Assembly: GCF_026262505.1 (NCBI RefSeq)
Contig: NC_067207.1
Coordinates: forward strand, 28,798,082-28,862,081
Length of the DNA: 64,000 nt
Direction: 5' to 3'
Source: Trichomonas vaginalis G3
Lineage: Eukaryota; Parabasalia; Trichomonadida; Trichomonadidae
The first letter of the stretch is position 1. Every line of letters starts with the position of its first letter. Position numbers and translations under genes: made by a program. Below are positions 36,056 through 46,794 of the stretch, piece by piece. Under the pieces are notes generated by a model, which saw only the letters and a program-made list of their open reading frames with translations, had not been told where the DNA came from and searched no databases.

Positions 36056-36688
36056 ATGCAAGAAGAAGTCCAAGATGACGATGCACAGAAGGTTTACAAA
36101 ATCATCGTTGTTGGCGATATGGGTACAGGAAAAACATCTATGATTCGCCGTTTTGTAGAAGGAAATTTCTCGGAATTTTATAAAATTACAATCGGCGTTG
36201 ACTTTGCAAATAAAATCATCACTGCCGATGGCGTAAAATGCGATATACAGTTATGGGATATAGCAGGCCAAGAAAGATTTGGCTCAATGACTGGCGTATA
36301 CTATAGAGAATCCGTTGGCGCGATAGTTGTCTTTGATATTACCCGCCCTTCAACCTTTGAGATGACAAAGATCTGGATGGACGATATCCAGGCTAAAGTT
36401 CAAACTTCTGCCGGAGAAGCAGTTCCAACTTTACTTATCGGCAACAAAATCGATTTGAAGCCAGAAAACTGGGGTAACAAGACAGAAGAGATGCAGAAAT
36501 ATGCAGAAGAAAATCATTACTTGCAATATTTCGAAACAAGTGCAAAAGATGGTACAAATCTAGAAGAAGCTATCCAGGCATTAGCTTCATACATCGTTAA
36601 AAATAACATTGAGCCAGAAAGTACTCGAGATCTAAAGGGTGTCGATATCTCTGAAACATCAAAGGTTCAAAAGACCGGATGTTGCTAA
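36056..36688 (+). CDS. Rab32-like small GTPase
   Basis: 210 residues. G1 is VVGDMGTGKTS, switch regions ITIGVDFANKI and WDIAGQERFGSM, then GNKIDL and ETSAKD; the C-terminal QKTGCC is a prenylation site. The WDIAGQE form of switch II (isoleucine where most Rabs have threonine) together with MTGVYYRESVGAIVVFDITRPSTFE is the hallmark of the Rab32/38 group, which in other eukaryotes works on lysosome-related organelles and mitochondrial membranes. All nucleotide-binding residues are present. Confidence 0.92.
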   Translation: MQEEVQDDDAQKVYKIIVVGDMGTGKTSMIRRFVEGNFSEFYKITIGVDFANKIITADGVKCDIQLWDIAGQERFGSMTGVYYRESVGAIVVFDITRPSTFEMTKIWMDDIQAKVQTSAGEAVPTLLIGNKIDLKPENWGNKTEEMQKYAEENHYLQYFETSAKDGTNLEEAIQALASYIVKNNIEPESTRDLKGVDISETSKVQKTGCC

Positions 36689-36832
36689 GATCTTACTAAT
36701 TACTATAAAAAATATCTTTCCTAGTTTGAATTACTTAACATTTTTTGACTTTTCATGAAAAATTAAAAATTATTAAAAAAAAGTAGATCAAAAAACATAT
36801 AAAACATAAACATTGTAGGGTGTTTGTTTGTT

Positions 36833-38497
36833 TTAGAATGTTTCAAGGTCAATTTCCATTGATGAGAAATTATTTTGGCATTTTTGAATGAAATCCTTGT
36901 AATTAGTGATTTTATCTTGCAACTTTGGATTGTTTTTCTGAATTGTATCTAAAAACTGATTTAAATTATCATATATTTGAGATATAACAAAACAATTAAA
37001 ATAATCTGTTGAATCAATGCCTTCAATTATTTGGTTTACAATATCCATAAATTTTTCATGAGTTTGGCAAACAGAAAGCAAATTTGGCAAAATTGAAATC
37101 AAAATTGGTTGAGAAATCGAATTTTCTTTAATACACTTGATGATTTCCTTATGCTTTGAAGTCAGAAATTTGATTATTGAACGATCAGGATGATTCCTCA
37201 TGTAAGATAAAGAAAGATTTGGATTTTTATCGAATAAGAAAATCAATGAATCACAGATAAGTCCTGAATTAAGTATTATATTACTGAACGTGTTTAAATT
37301 TGACTTTGCAGATTGAAGAGTTGGATTTAAAAGAGAACTGCTTTGAGAGAGCTTGTTTTCTAAGGAACTGACTAAACTGTTCGATTGTTGGAAGAAATTC
37401 TCAAGATTTAATTCTTTATATGAAATTGGATTTTTCGGAAATTGCAAATCAGTTTTTTCAATCTTTTGGGCATTGTAGTATATGTATCTGTTATAGTTAG
37501 ACTGTAATGCACATTTACAGCCTTGTATTTGGTATTCTTCGTTTTCAATTCGAATTTTTGTTTTGAAGATCAAAATAACTTTATAATTTGATGAAATTAC
37601 GTTAACAACTTCATGGTATACAACTCTCGTATTCTCAAATACATTAATTACCTCACAAGATTCATTTTGAAAATTATATAAGTAAACATTTGAGTTATCG
37701 CAGTATATTTTGACGTTATTTTGGTCTATAAGTATTTCTGAGTGTATGACAAACCTGGATTCTGTTCTATCGAAGACAGTTAACTTGAAATTTTGATCTA
37801 AAATGCAAAACAAAATAAATGAGAAATCAAACTGTAAAACGTTATCGTATACCAATGTCTGTTGAAAATTCATGTCATTATTAACTTGTTGATTTTCGGA
37901 AATAAAATTCAAATATAAGTTCGGAGTTATTAAGAAATAAAAGTAATTTTGCATGTTTAGATCGCACTTGGCGTAGACTATATTTTGGAATGTTTTTGTT
38001 TGTGAATCTAGCTTTTCAAGATTAAAAATATTTAAATTTTTATCACTTGTAACTAAAATTGTGTCTTTAACTAATGTAATTGATGATGGCTTGTAATCCA
38101 TTGGAATGTCGCGTTGTTTCTTTCCTGTAGCAGAAATTATCAAATTATTTGTAAATTCATCAGCGAATACAAAATGATTGTCATCAACGTATCCTGTTAC
38201 GAATTTTTTGGAATTTTCTGGTGTTTTTTCTGATTTCTCTTGGATAATATCAAAAAGAGGATAATATGGTTGGAATTTTGTATTTTGGTTTGGCTTATCG
38301 CTTTTACTCTCTGTTGTTTTAGTATTTTGATCAGAATTGCTGTTCTGTTTGTTGATATTATTTCCGGACTTAAGAAGATTAGGATCTAAAACATATTTAG
38401 TTTCGCCTGATGTTTTATTTGGTTCATCGTTCTGCTTCTTATCATTTTCGGTCAGTTGATTGCTATTATTGCTACTATTCTTTGAATTATCATTCAT
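36833..38497 (-). CDS. Uncharacterised protein, beta-propeller-like middle and helical end, 554 aa
   Basis: The first ~95 residues are an Asn/Ser/Lys-rich disordered tail. Residues ~100-345 are beta-rich with recurring short strands (FVTGYVDDNHFVFADEF, ITLVKDTILVTSDKN), as in a diverged WD-type propeller. Residues ~370-554 are helical. This order could fit a membrane-traffic, P-body or nucleoporin scaffold, but I cannot assign it. The start MNDNSKNSS has another in-frame methionine only much later. Confidence 0.55.
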   Translation of the reverse strand: MNDNSKNSSNNSNQLTENDKKQNDEPNKTSGETKYVLDPNLLKSGNNINKQNSNSDQNTKTTESKSDKPNQNTKFQPYYPLFDIIQEKSEKTPENSKKFVTGYVDDNHFVFADEFTNNLIISATGKKQRDIPMDYKPSSITLVKDTILVTSDKNLNIFNLEKLDSQTKTFQNIVYAKCDLNMQNYFYFLITPNLYLNFISENQQVNNDMNFQQTLVYDNVLQFDFSFILFCILDQNFKLTVFDRTESRFVIHSEILIDQNNVKIYCDNSNVYLYNFQNESCEVINVFENTRVVYHEVVNVISSNYKVILIFKTKIRIENEEYQIQGCKCALQSNYNRYIYYNAQKIEKTDLQFPKNPISYKELNLENFFQQSNSLVSSLENKLSQSSSLLNPTLQSAKSNLNTFSNIILNSGLICDSLIFLFDKNPNLSLSYMRNHPDRSIIKFLTSKHKEIIKCIKENSISQPILISILPNLLSVCQTHEKFMDIVNQIIEGIDSTDYFNCFVISQIYDNLNQFLDTIQKNNPKLQDKITNYKDFIQKCQNNFSSMEIDLETF

Positions 38498-38701
38498 AAA
38501 ATGAGAACAAATTAATCTATGAAATGGATATTACAATAAAACAATATGAATATATCAATATTTTGTTTACAAATAGATGAAAAATCCGAAATTTTTTATT
38601 TCATATCAAGATTTCATTATGAAATTACCTATTTAAAAAAAGAAAAAGCATTAATAAGATGATAATTTGATATATAAATCTTTAAAAAAAGTTAATTAAT
38701 T

Positions 38702-40015
38702 TTACTGATCGAAAAGCCAGTGCTCGATCGTGAGGATCTCCTGTTCTCTAATTCTTACGAGGTCCTCTGGGTCGTTATCTGTGGCGCCATCGAGGTCGCT
38801 GCAATGGCCAAGCTCAGGGCCGGCGTATGTGCGAACGACGCTATTTTCGTTGACTTTGACATCCTCAGTTACGCAAGTCCATGTCCATGGATCCTGTGAA
38901 GCTGTTGTATAGAAAATGTGGTCGCGATTGAGAGGAATTCCGCTGTATTTCGCATTGAAGGCATCAACGTCTGGGTGCATCTCCTGGTCGAAGACATCCT
39001 TGCATTGGTCTTCGAAGACTTCCTTTGTAACCTTTTCGCCACGAAGAGATAATCTTCCCTTTCCGATCTGCCAGTAAGCGAGTTGGTTGCATGTCATCCA
39101 GAACCAGCAGCGCTGATCGTTGTTTGGTCCTGTGATGTTTCTCATGTGGGCTGTAGAGTATTCTTGTGGCTTGGCCTGGTTTTCGTAGAACCAGCCCTTT
39201 GCGTATGTAGCGAGAGCGGAAACTGTATCGTAGCCGAGGCGACGGGCATTGACAAGTGGGCTGCAAACCTTAGAGAGGTTGTTGTATTGTAATGAGAGGG
39301 TGAATAATTCGCCGATGAAGTTCATGAATTCGCCATCCTTGAGTGGGTATTTTTCTGTATCGACGCCGAAGAGGTTCATGACATAAGCTTTGTCACTTGG
39401 GTCTTCGAGAAGCTTTTCAATTTGGTATCTTGTTTGGCGAGCGATTGCAGCGCACTCCTGACCCATGGAAATGGCATCTTGGAGATCGAACTCTACGAAA
39501 TTGTTTGTAGCATAAAGGACGCCGGATGATGAAATTGCTGCTTTGAAATCATCTGGATATTTATCTCTGATGAGGGCAGAAAGAAGGCCTGGATATGATC
39601 CACCAACAACAAGCCATGGTAAATTAAGTTTCTTTTCATTTTGATAATAATCGTGGAAAACCTTATAATCTTGAACAGCTTGCTCAACTGTTAAGAATTT
39701 GAGTTTGTCAACTGTAAGTCCGTCCTGTGGAATGGATTTTCCGAAGAATCTGTGCTGAATTGTTAAAACAATTGCGTTATATCTCTTAGCAAGAACAGCG
39801 TTAAAATCACTAACGCCGGATGCAACGAGTTTGTCACTTTCTGCGCCTATTTTAACGATGATTGCTTTTGGTTGTCCGACAACATGATCAGTAACTTCAT
39901 AATAGTACTGATCAAAGGTCTCTGAACCTGTATTTTCGTGGTCAAGAGTCTGTTTAAATGAATAGAATGTGCGATTTTCGTCGCTCCTCACTAATGATAA
40001 TAAAATGGGCAACAT
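38702..40015 (-). CDS. Serine carboxypeptidase, family S28 (PRCP/DPP7-like)
   Basis: 437 residues. The N-terminal MLPILLSLVRSDE is a short signal peptide. KQTLDHENTGSETFDQYYYE, QHRFFGKSIP and the nucleophile box GGSYPG (Ser near residue 141) are the S28 pattern; the Asp is in SQDPWTWTC and the His in LGHCSDLDG near the end. The enzyme removes residues next to proline in lysosome-like compartments or after secretion. Lengths of 430-500 are normal for the family. GC content is higher than its neighbours, suggesting strong expression. Confidence 0.93.
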   Translation of the reverse strand: MLPILLSLVRSDENRTFYSFKQTLDHENTGSETFDQYYYEVTDHVVGQPKAIIVKIGAESDKLVASGVSDFNAVLAKRYNAIVLTIQHRFFGKSIPQDGLTVDKLKFLTVEQAVQDYKVFHDYYQNEKKLNLPWLVVGGSYPGLLSALIRDKYPDDFKAAISSSGVLYATNNFVEFDLQDAISMGQECAAIARQTRYQIEKLLEDPSDKAYVMNLFGVDTEKYPLKDGEFMNFIGELFTLSLQYNNLSKVCSPLVNARRLGYDTVSALATYAKGWFYENQAKPQEYSTAHMRNITGPNNDQRCWFWMTCNQLAYWQIGKGRLSLRGEKVTKEVFEDQCKDVFDQEMHPDVDAFNAKYSGIPLNRDHIFYTTASQDPWTWTCVTEDVKVNENSVVRTYAGPELGHCSDLDGATDNDPEDLVRIREQEILTIEHWLFDQ

Positions 40016-40616
40016 TTTCCTATTCTATGGCCAATGTAAACTATTTAAATTTTGAACTGACCTTAAGAATTTTATTTTTTATTTCACATTTGGATTTAAA
40101 CTATGGTGTTGTTGTTAAATTTAAAATATTCGCTTTTTATCTTTCAATTTCAAATTGAATGATAAAAGTGACATTTTTAGCAAATCTCTGCATTTCAATA
40201 GATTGCGGTTGATAATAAGAGCTTAGCTACGAAGATTTGAAGAGCTTGAACTGATGTCTACTCAATTATTTCTTCTTCCTATATATCAAGAGATTATGCC
40301 GTTTTCAATTTTCATTTATATTTGTTAATTTGAAAGCAATGAGATGTATTTCGGCTTGTGAGACATTTAAGCGATTCCGAAAGAAATAGGAATGTTGAAA
40401 TTCAAATTTTAAAAATAATTTTTAATAAATTATACATAATATAAATATATGATATATCTATGTCTTCTATAGGTTAATGTGAAGCCTTAAAGAAGATTTA
40501 GATATAAAATATAATAAAAATAAAAAACAATTCGAAAAACATGTCAAATTAAGTTACAAACAAGTACGATCTGTATGTGTATTTGCAAGAGATATAATAA
40601 TCCAGTTGATTATGTC
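40016..40616. other. Intergenic, about 600 bases
   Basis: AT-rich region between two minus-strand genes; no frame, tRNA or repeat seen. Confidence 0.5.
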
Positions 40617-43313
40617 TTAATCTTCTTGTGGAACGATTATATTTGGTTTGGCCATGATTTTTGGAGAAATGGATGGGAATAATCCAGCTTCCCTTGAATA
40701 ATAAGGAAGTTGTGAACATTTTGAGTCAAATATTCTTTCATAGTGGCAAATTGTGTAATTATCAGGTGTTTTTGGTACTTGAGCATCATTTGTCTGATTG
40801 TGAATCAAGTTTATTACGTATTTTCCCTTTTCGAACTTCTCTAAATCATATTTTTGAATCATTGAGAACAAAATCTGTGCGTACTTGTGATTATGCATAT
40901 TTACAGCAATAATTGTTCTTAGCGCATAATCTACGCACTTATCTCTGATATTTGAGTAAATGGCCGAATCGAAATTTAATGAAATCTGATTTCTAAAGAT
41001 TTTGTAGAGAAACTGTTTGTTTTCACAGAGCCCAGACAACAAAGTAATGATGTTAAGTAAGATATGTTGGTTTCCTGAGCTCTGATGATAATTTAATAAT
41101 TCACAAAATCTATCAGTGACATTTGATATCAAATTATCATCCAAATCACAGTTTCCGTATTTTCCTGAGAACAAATTTGAAGAAAGAACATAGATAATGT
41201 CACAAGCCATCTTTTGTGTCTCATATTCACAAGTTACACTCGTTGTGAAGTAATTAGAGAGCAAAGCCATAACAACAGCGTCATCTCTATGGCAACTGAA
41301 CAGTTTTGACTTAACTGTTCCGTTTGTTTCCGATAAAATAATCAGCAAACAATTTAAAATTTTCGCGGAATTTTTCTTCTTCATTCCGTTGATGATTGAA
41401 TCGAAAACATTTGCATTCAGTTCATCAGATTGCTTCGAAATGATCGTGCAAAGACACTCAATGGCCGTGTAATGACATATTATGTCGTCAGATTTTACAA
41501 AGTGAAGTGACCATTCCCAAGGAGAAGAAGGAATTTTTGCGAATGCTTTTATGTTGTCGAAATGAGGGTAAGGGAGGGAAGGATCCGCCTTTAGTGAGTA
41601 GTAGAACAACACAAGAGTTGGGAAGGAAAGAGAAGGACAATTCTCATAAATGATGGCGAAAGAAATTTTGAAGAAAATTTCGGAATTTTCCAAAATTGAT
41701 GAAGAAAATCTTTCGATTTCTGTGATCATTTTCGCTGTATATGTGTCTATGTCTTTCCTGTCGCGTGGAAGAATCGGTCGACAACTGGAAACAATCGTAC
41801 TAAACATGGATAAAACAAATTTGACATCGAAAAATCCGCCATTTACAAAATCAAAAATTTTGCATTTTTCAGCCAGTTTCATCAGACTTGCTGAGGCATG
41901 TGCGAAGAGTTCTGCGTATCTAAGATCAATAATACAGATGTTACTATCAATTATCCTATGAATGACTTGTTTCGCTCGATTTAGGAAACTTCCTCGTAAA
42001 ATCGAAAGAGATTCAGAGGTGGACATGGTATATAACAGGATATCTGATATACAGACGACATCTCTGAGTGAAAAATCATCGGTTTTCTCAAGATTATTCA
42101 CTTTTTTGTTGTAAATTGAAATAATATTTTTTGGAATGCTGAAATTCTGCATCAAATATAGTGTTTTCTCATTAGTATTGTTTATTAAGATATCTTCTGT
42201 AAGTTGTAGGGCTGAACTGTTTCGTTTTTTGAGTAATTTCAAAAATTCTGTTTTTGTATTTTCAAAAATGCTGTATTTGAACATAATATATAAGGAATTG
42301 ACAACGGCTTGTTGTCCAATAATATTTGTCGTTGCTACAATGTGAAGAAAACGTAAAGAAAATTCAGAATCTGTATTATTTTGTAAATGTACTAAAAGTG
42401 ACTCAGAAATCATCAGTACGTAGATATTTTCGCATATTGCTTGTGTTGGAACTGAATCTGGATGAGAAAGACAAAATTCATAATCTGGAAAATTTTTTTC
42501 TGCTTTGCTTGTTAAATTGTAAAAGAATTTAACACATTTCTTCCAATCTATCATGGCTAATGAGTGTGGATATGAAGCAGCAATCATCAGAAATGATAAT
42601 GGAATATAAGTGGAACAAAATAGTTTTTCTGATTGATTAAAGTTCGCTGTATAAACTACTTTAATAATATTGTATAATGTTGGTGTAAGTTCGTTTGTTA
42701 AATGCTTAATTATGTTTTTTGATAATTCTTTTTGATTGAATTCCCACATTAACTGTATTACATGACGTAAAATTGGTGAAAAGAATGTTTTATGTTGGAT
42801 ATTTTCATTTAATTGAAATATTAATGTATGAATTTGAATTGCTTGAGTAAAATCAGGGAAATAATTTGAATTTTTAATATGCTCGACAACATTTTGAATT
42901 ATGTCATCTTGAAAAAGTGTTTTAAAATCACATCGAATGAAAAACGGTAAAATTAGATTGATTAATTCGGATAATTGTTCAGGTTCATCATCTGAACTTA
43001 ATATAACTTTATTGTCTAGTTGAAGGAAGAATGAATTGTCCGCAATTATTACATTTTCGAACTTTATTAATTCGTTGGGTAGATTTAAAATGAATTGTAA
43101 GTATTTTTTGGCTTTGATTACTGTTTCATCAAGGTTTCCAGATAGAATTATCTTCATCTTGTTTAATAAATCATCAATTATTTCATTAATTTGAATTGGA
43201 TTTTGAGGTGAAACAGATGAAAACCGATTAGATTTCTTTAGTATTACTAGTGATTCAGTGATTTCGTGTTCATTGTTGATTTGAGGCAATGAATTGACAA
43301 AATCACTGAACAT
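40617..43313 (-). CDS. Large helical protein of unknown function, 898 aa
   Basis: Almost entirely alpha-helical, with pairs of helices typical of an ARM/HEAT-type solenoid (for example DSIINGMKKKNSAKILNCLL, ITLLSGLCENKQFLYKIF). It starts MFSDFVNSLPQINNEHE. No catalytic motif or membrane segment is evident. I cannot name a family. Confidence 0.6.
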   Translation of the reverse strand: MFSDFVNSLPQINNEHEITESLVILKKSNRFSSVSPQNPIQINEIIDDLLNKMKIILSGNLDETVIKAKKYLQFILNLPNELIKFENVIIADNSFFLQLDNKVILSSDDEPEQLSELINLILPFFIRCDFKTLFQDDIIQNVVEHIKNSNYFPDFTQAIQIHTLIFQLNENIQHKTFFSPILRHVIQLMWEFNQKELSKNIIKHLTNELTPTLYNIIKVVYTANFNQSEKLFCSTYIPLSFLMIAASYPHSLAMIDWKKCVKFFYNLTSKAEKNFPDYEFCLSHPDSVPTQAICENIYVLMISESLLVHLQNNTDSEFSLRFLHIVATTNIIGQQAVVNSLYIMFKYSIFENTKTEFLKLLKKRNSSALQLTEDILINNTNEKTLYLMQNFSIPKNIISIYNKKVNNLEKTDDFSLRDVVCISDILLYTMSTSESLSILRGSFLNRAKQVIHRIIDSNICIIDLRYAELFAHASASLMKLAEKCKIFDFVNGGFFDVKFVLSMFSTIVSSCRPILPRDRKDIDTYTAKMITEIERFSSSILENSEIFFKISFAIIYENCPSLSFPTLVLFYYSLKADPSLPYPHFDNIKAFAKIPSSPWEWSLHFVKSDDIICHYTAIECLCTIISKQSDELNANVFDSIINGMKKKNSAKILNCLLIILSETNGTVKSKLFSCHRDDAVVMALLSNYFTTSVTCEYETQKMACDIIYVLSSNLFSGKYGNCDLDDNLISNVTDRFCELLNYHQSSGNQHILLNIITLLSGLCENKQFLYKIFRNQISLNFDSAIYSNIRDKCVDYALRTIIAVNMHNHKYAQILFSMIQKYDLEKFEKGKYVINLIHNQTNDAQVPKTPDNYTICHYERIFDSKCSQLPYYSREAGLFPSISPKIMAKPNIIVPQED

Positions 43314-43664
43314 TGAAAAATTTACTTATATAATAATGACTAAGTTCCAGGACTAATCTTAACAAAACTTCCAACATTCAAAAAAAATGAACTATCAAAT
43401 TAAAGATATATTACAAATCAAATAAAATTTCCACATAAATCTTCTTGGATTAAGAAAATATATGAATAATTGAAATATAATCCTCATTGGTAGATATATA
43501 GTGTCATAATTTCACAAGTAAAATGTTGTAAATAGCAAAATAAAATTATTATCCAAATTAAATCAAAAGCATATTGACTTAAGACTGATTGTATCAAGAG
43601 TGAATATGTAATTGCTGGTATATAATAAGAGTTTTTAATAAAGGAACTGTATTTAAATATTCAT
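43314..43664. other. Intergenic, about 350 bases
   Basis: AT-rich spacer with no recognised element. Confidence 0.5.
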
Positions 43665-44147
43665 TTAAAAGCCTTGCGAAGAACGCACAGCCTTACCGGC
43701 GAAAGCCTTATCATCTTTAAGAACAACACGAGCGGCAACAATTTCGGGATCTCCTTCGAAAATATATCCTTGCTCGATGGTTTCGTCTAAAAGTAAGTAT
43801 AAAAGATCTATCTGCTTCATTAAATCATCGTAGCTAACTTTCTTGTAAACAAGGGAGAGAGCAGTGAAAATTGTTTCAAGAACTTCGTCTAATAAAAGTT
43901 CATTTGCCTTTAAATCGCCAACAACAAAACCGACAACATCGTTACAATTGCGATAAACGGTAATGTATTCTTCATGTTGCATAATTTGGCCATCGAAATC
44001 TTCTGAAGCGCGTTTGAATATATTATTTTCAAAATCTGTTCTCTTTTCGTCTGGAATGCTATTATCATAGTATTGAGCAGTAATTCTTGATCCTGAATGG
44101 GAGTAGAAAAAGACTGCTTTTACTTTTGTTAAATCCTGAAAACTCAT
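43665..44147 (-). CDS. COPZ: Coatomer subunit zeta
   Basis: 160 residues. FFYSHSGSRITAQYYD, then FENNIFKRASEDFDGQI, VVGFVVGDLKANELLLDEVL and LLDETIEQGYIFEGDPEIV follow the longin fold of zeta-COP in order. It pairs with gamma-COP in the COPI coat for Golgi-to-ER transport. The initiator side has a T-rich leader before ATG at 44147. It is divergent from the gene at 44365. Confidence 0.92.
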   Translation of the reverse strand: MSFQDLTKVKAVFFYSHSGSRITAQYYDNSIPDEKRTDFENNIFKRASEDFDGQIMQHEEYITVYRNCNDVVGFVVGDLKANELLLDEVLETIFTALSLVYKKVSYDDLMKQIDLLYLLLDETIEQGYIFEGDPEIVAARVVLKDDKAFAGKAVRSSQGF

Positions 44148-44364
44148 TTTTTAATATTAAAAAAAGTGACGGACTTTCTGACGAAAAAAATGAAAAACTT
44201 TAAAAATTTATAGTAAAATGCCATCCATGAGTGTTAAGGATCGTAACTTCTTATGGACGAAACCAGAAAAATCGATCTGTTCACTGAGAAATAAAATCAT
44301 GTCAGCTAGAAAACCATTTTGACAATGTAAAGTTAACAATCATAGCATCAATTAATAAACGGGC

Positions 44365-44886
44365 ATGGAAATTCGTCCCCAGATAACAAATGAAGATCTT
44401 GGTAAAATTGTCGAACTATTTAGCCAAGCAATATCAGAAAGCATTGGAGATGATCAGAAGATTAATTTAGATCAAAATAAAGTTAATATTCAATTTGAAA
44501 ATGCACTTAGGCAAAATTTAACAATCATTCAGACCCCAGAAGAAGAAATTAAAGGACAACAGATCAAATGTCAAATAGAAAAAATGCAACAACAAGCAAT
44601 TAGATTACAACAACAAATTCTCGGCAGGAAAAATGCGTTTGTTAATACAGTTCGCACAATGATAGATCAGTATTTGGATGAATTGATACCAGATACTCCT
44701 GAAATTGACATTGATCAACCAATTCAATTTCCTCCTGAAGTCAACGAGTTGTTCACTAAATTGGATGAGCAAATTGATTCGCTAGAACAGCAAGTTAAAA
44801 GATCTAGTATGGAAAAAACAATCAACCAACTTTCTCCGTTTATTCAATCTACAATGAACTTTCTTAATGAATATGAGAAAAATTAG
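44365..44886 (+). CDS. Coiled-coil protein of unknown function, 173 aa
   Basis: It starts MEIRPQITNEDLGKIVELFS. Helical throughout, with a heptad-rich middle (KCQIEKMQQQAIRLQQQIL) and a second coiled coil near 133-160 (FTKLDEQIDSLEQQVKRSS). The architecture would suit a kinetochore MIS12-complex subunit such as NSL1, or a tethering factor, but the similarity is only architectural. Confidence 0.55.
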   Translation: MEIRPQITNEDLGKIVELFSQAISESIGDDQKINLDQNKVNIQFENALRQNLTIIQTPEEEIKGQQIKCQIEKMQQQAIRLQQQILGRKNAFVNTVRTMIDQYLDELIPDTPEIDIDQPIQFPPEVNELFTKLDEQIDSLEQQVKRSSMEKTINQLSPFIQSTMNFLNEYEKN

Positions 44887-45096
44887 CCATGCTACATTAA
44901 TTTAACTTATTGAGATTTATCAAAATCCTATTTGTTTGTTACGAAAAAATAAAATAATTTCTGAATAAAATGAAATTTTGTGTTTTTTTATGCATTCAAT
45001 TATTACTAGCATAAATACTTATTTAATAGATTGAAGTTGTATACGAATAGATAACATTTATATATCAAACATGAAAATTTTATCAAACAAAATATA

Positions 45097-46116
45097 TTAT
45101 AAACACTCATATATCCTTTTGATTGTGGCATCATCAATATTCAAAGATATAACTGCCCCAGATGATCCAACATCTGTGTATCTTTGATATGATGCTCCAA
45201 TCTTCTTTGACAACACTTTATTAGTTGATTCGATGATAATATTAATTGTGGAATTGACCTCAGAAAGGTTTTCGAAGTGAGCATATTTCTTGAGTAAATT
45301 AACTGGGCATGGGCGACCAATGGCAGTCATTGAGCAGACAATAATTCCGAAAGCAACAACTGAAGGACGGAATTGAAGAATTCTATGATCAAGCAACGAG
45401 GCCTCGCACATAAATCCAGCAACTTCGATTAGAGGATTGTCTGCTGAAACTGCCACTAGGTATCTTCTGAGAAAGCTCTTAGTAGTTGGGTACTGAAGTC
45501 TGAAATTCAAAAGTTGGAGAATTTTTGCTTCATAGCGGCAAAATTGAGCCTGTGTATATGGTTCATTACATAATTCAATGAGTTCATTAACTGGAGGTAT
45601 TCTAATTTCTTCAACTTTTGCAGCCATCCACAAGCAAACTGCTCCTACAAGTTGAAGTCGATTTTTATGTATATTTTTCTTCGATAATACTTGATCTAAA
45701 TATGCAATGGTATTGAACAATGTATCACTTGCAAAATTAAATTCGTGGTGTACGTTTATTAACCACTTAACCAAAATTTCTCTCATTTTTGGAGTAATTT
45801 CAGTCTGAACTTCTTCGAACCTTCCTTCTGGAATAATGAACTGCGATTCTTCCTTTTGATCTGTTACGAAAATTCTTTCAGCATAGCGAGCAACACTTAA
45901 TGGTTTTGTGGAGTTGCTAATATCAGCATCTTGCATTTCAGGCTGATCGGGTGAGAGATTTTCATCAGCATCATCTTCAATTTCGACGTCTGAATATTCT
46001 GAATCTTCAACATGAGTAAGTTTCTTAGGTAAAAACAGTGAGCGAAAGTCAACTGTTGCCTTAACCCTATCAGTGTGCACTGTGTTTGCATAAGAGTTCT
46101 GTGAGTTTAACATCAT
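45097..46116 (-). CDS. Mitotic-type cyclin (A/B-like)
   Basis: From the ATG at 46116 (MMLNSQNSYANTVHT). An acidic N-terminus (DSEYSDVEIEDDADENL) is followed by cyclin box 1 with MREILVKWLINVHHEF and LQLVGAVCLWMAAKVEE, the CDK-binding surface. A C-terminal cyclin fold follows (LNFRLQYPTTKSFLRRYL). No clear RxxL destruction box is seen near the start. The frame extends to 46161, but the TCA(CTAATCATCAG)ATG context favours 46116. It should activate a CDK at G2/M. Confidence 0.9.
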   Translation of the reverse strand: MMLNSQNSYANTVHTDRVKATVDFRSLFLPKKLTHVEDSEYSDVEIEDDADENLSPDQPEMQDADISNSTKPLSVARYAERIFVTDQKEESQFIIPEGRFEEVQTEITPKMREILVKWLINVHHEFNFASDTLFNTIAYLDQVLSKKNIHKNRLQLVGAVCLWMAAKVEEIRIPPVNELIELCNEPYTQAQFCRYEAKILQLLNFRLQYPTTKSFLRRYLVAVSADNPLIEVAGFMCEASLLDHRILQFRPSVVAFGIIVCSMTAIGRPCPVNLLKKYAHFENLSEVNSTINIIIESTNKVLSKKIGASYQRYTDVGSSGAVISLNIDDATIKRIYECL

Positions 46117-46794
46117 CTGATGATTAGTGAAGATTTTAAACGTACACATCCATAAATTCAATTTGTGTAGTTTACAAGCGTTTTATTCAAAGAGCATTAG
46201 CCATACATGTGTTTGCATTCACCATATAGATGTATATCCTATGTTCAATTCAAAAACAAAAATCATAACTGAAATTAATCTGAAATGAAGTTTGTCTTGT
46301 ATATATGGAATAATTCTTCTGATATTCATGAATGACATTAATATTGTATTTTGTTTCTTAGCTTTAAATTGTTTTATCTTCAGAAGAAATTTTAAATTCC
46401 ATTTTATTTTTCGAATTTAATCATGATAACTCCTTAGAATCATATAAAATCGATTTTACAGTGTAAAAATAATGTATATTATAAAGGATTTTTAATCTAA
46501 ATTTTATCAAACATAAAAACAAAACTAAATATCTAACTTATCTGAGTATTTAGCCAAACCAATCACCAGGTAGCAATGATATTGATTGTTTGGCCTTATG
46601 TAACAAAAATCATTTGAAATTAAAAATGTATTAATAATATCTGTTGTAAATAGCGAAGTGGTAAAGGTAATAATTGGGTCTTAGTATGGTTCTCGTAATT
46701 TGAGTCAATTGAGAAAAAATCAAAATAAAATTTTGTTCTGAAATGATTGGAAGCAATATATCTAATATAAACGGATTGACTTATTGATGTCTGA
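46117..46794. other. Intergenic, about 680 bases
   Basis: AT-rich. A TAGCGAAGTGGTAAAGG stretch at 46651 resembles a tRNA A box but no tRNA folds around it. Nothing else is seen. Confidence 0.45.

Noticed and set aside
46651..46720. tRNA-like A box and weak B box
   Set aside because: No acceptor or anticodon stem can be drawn and the B box has several mismatches.
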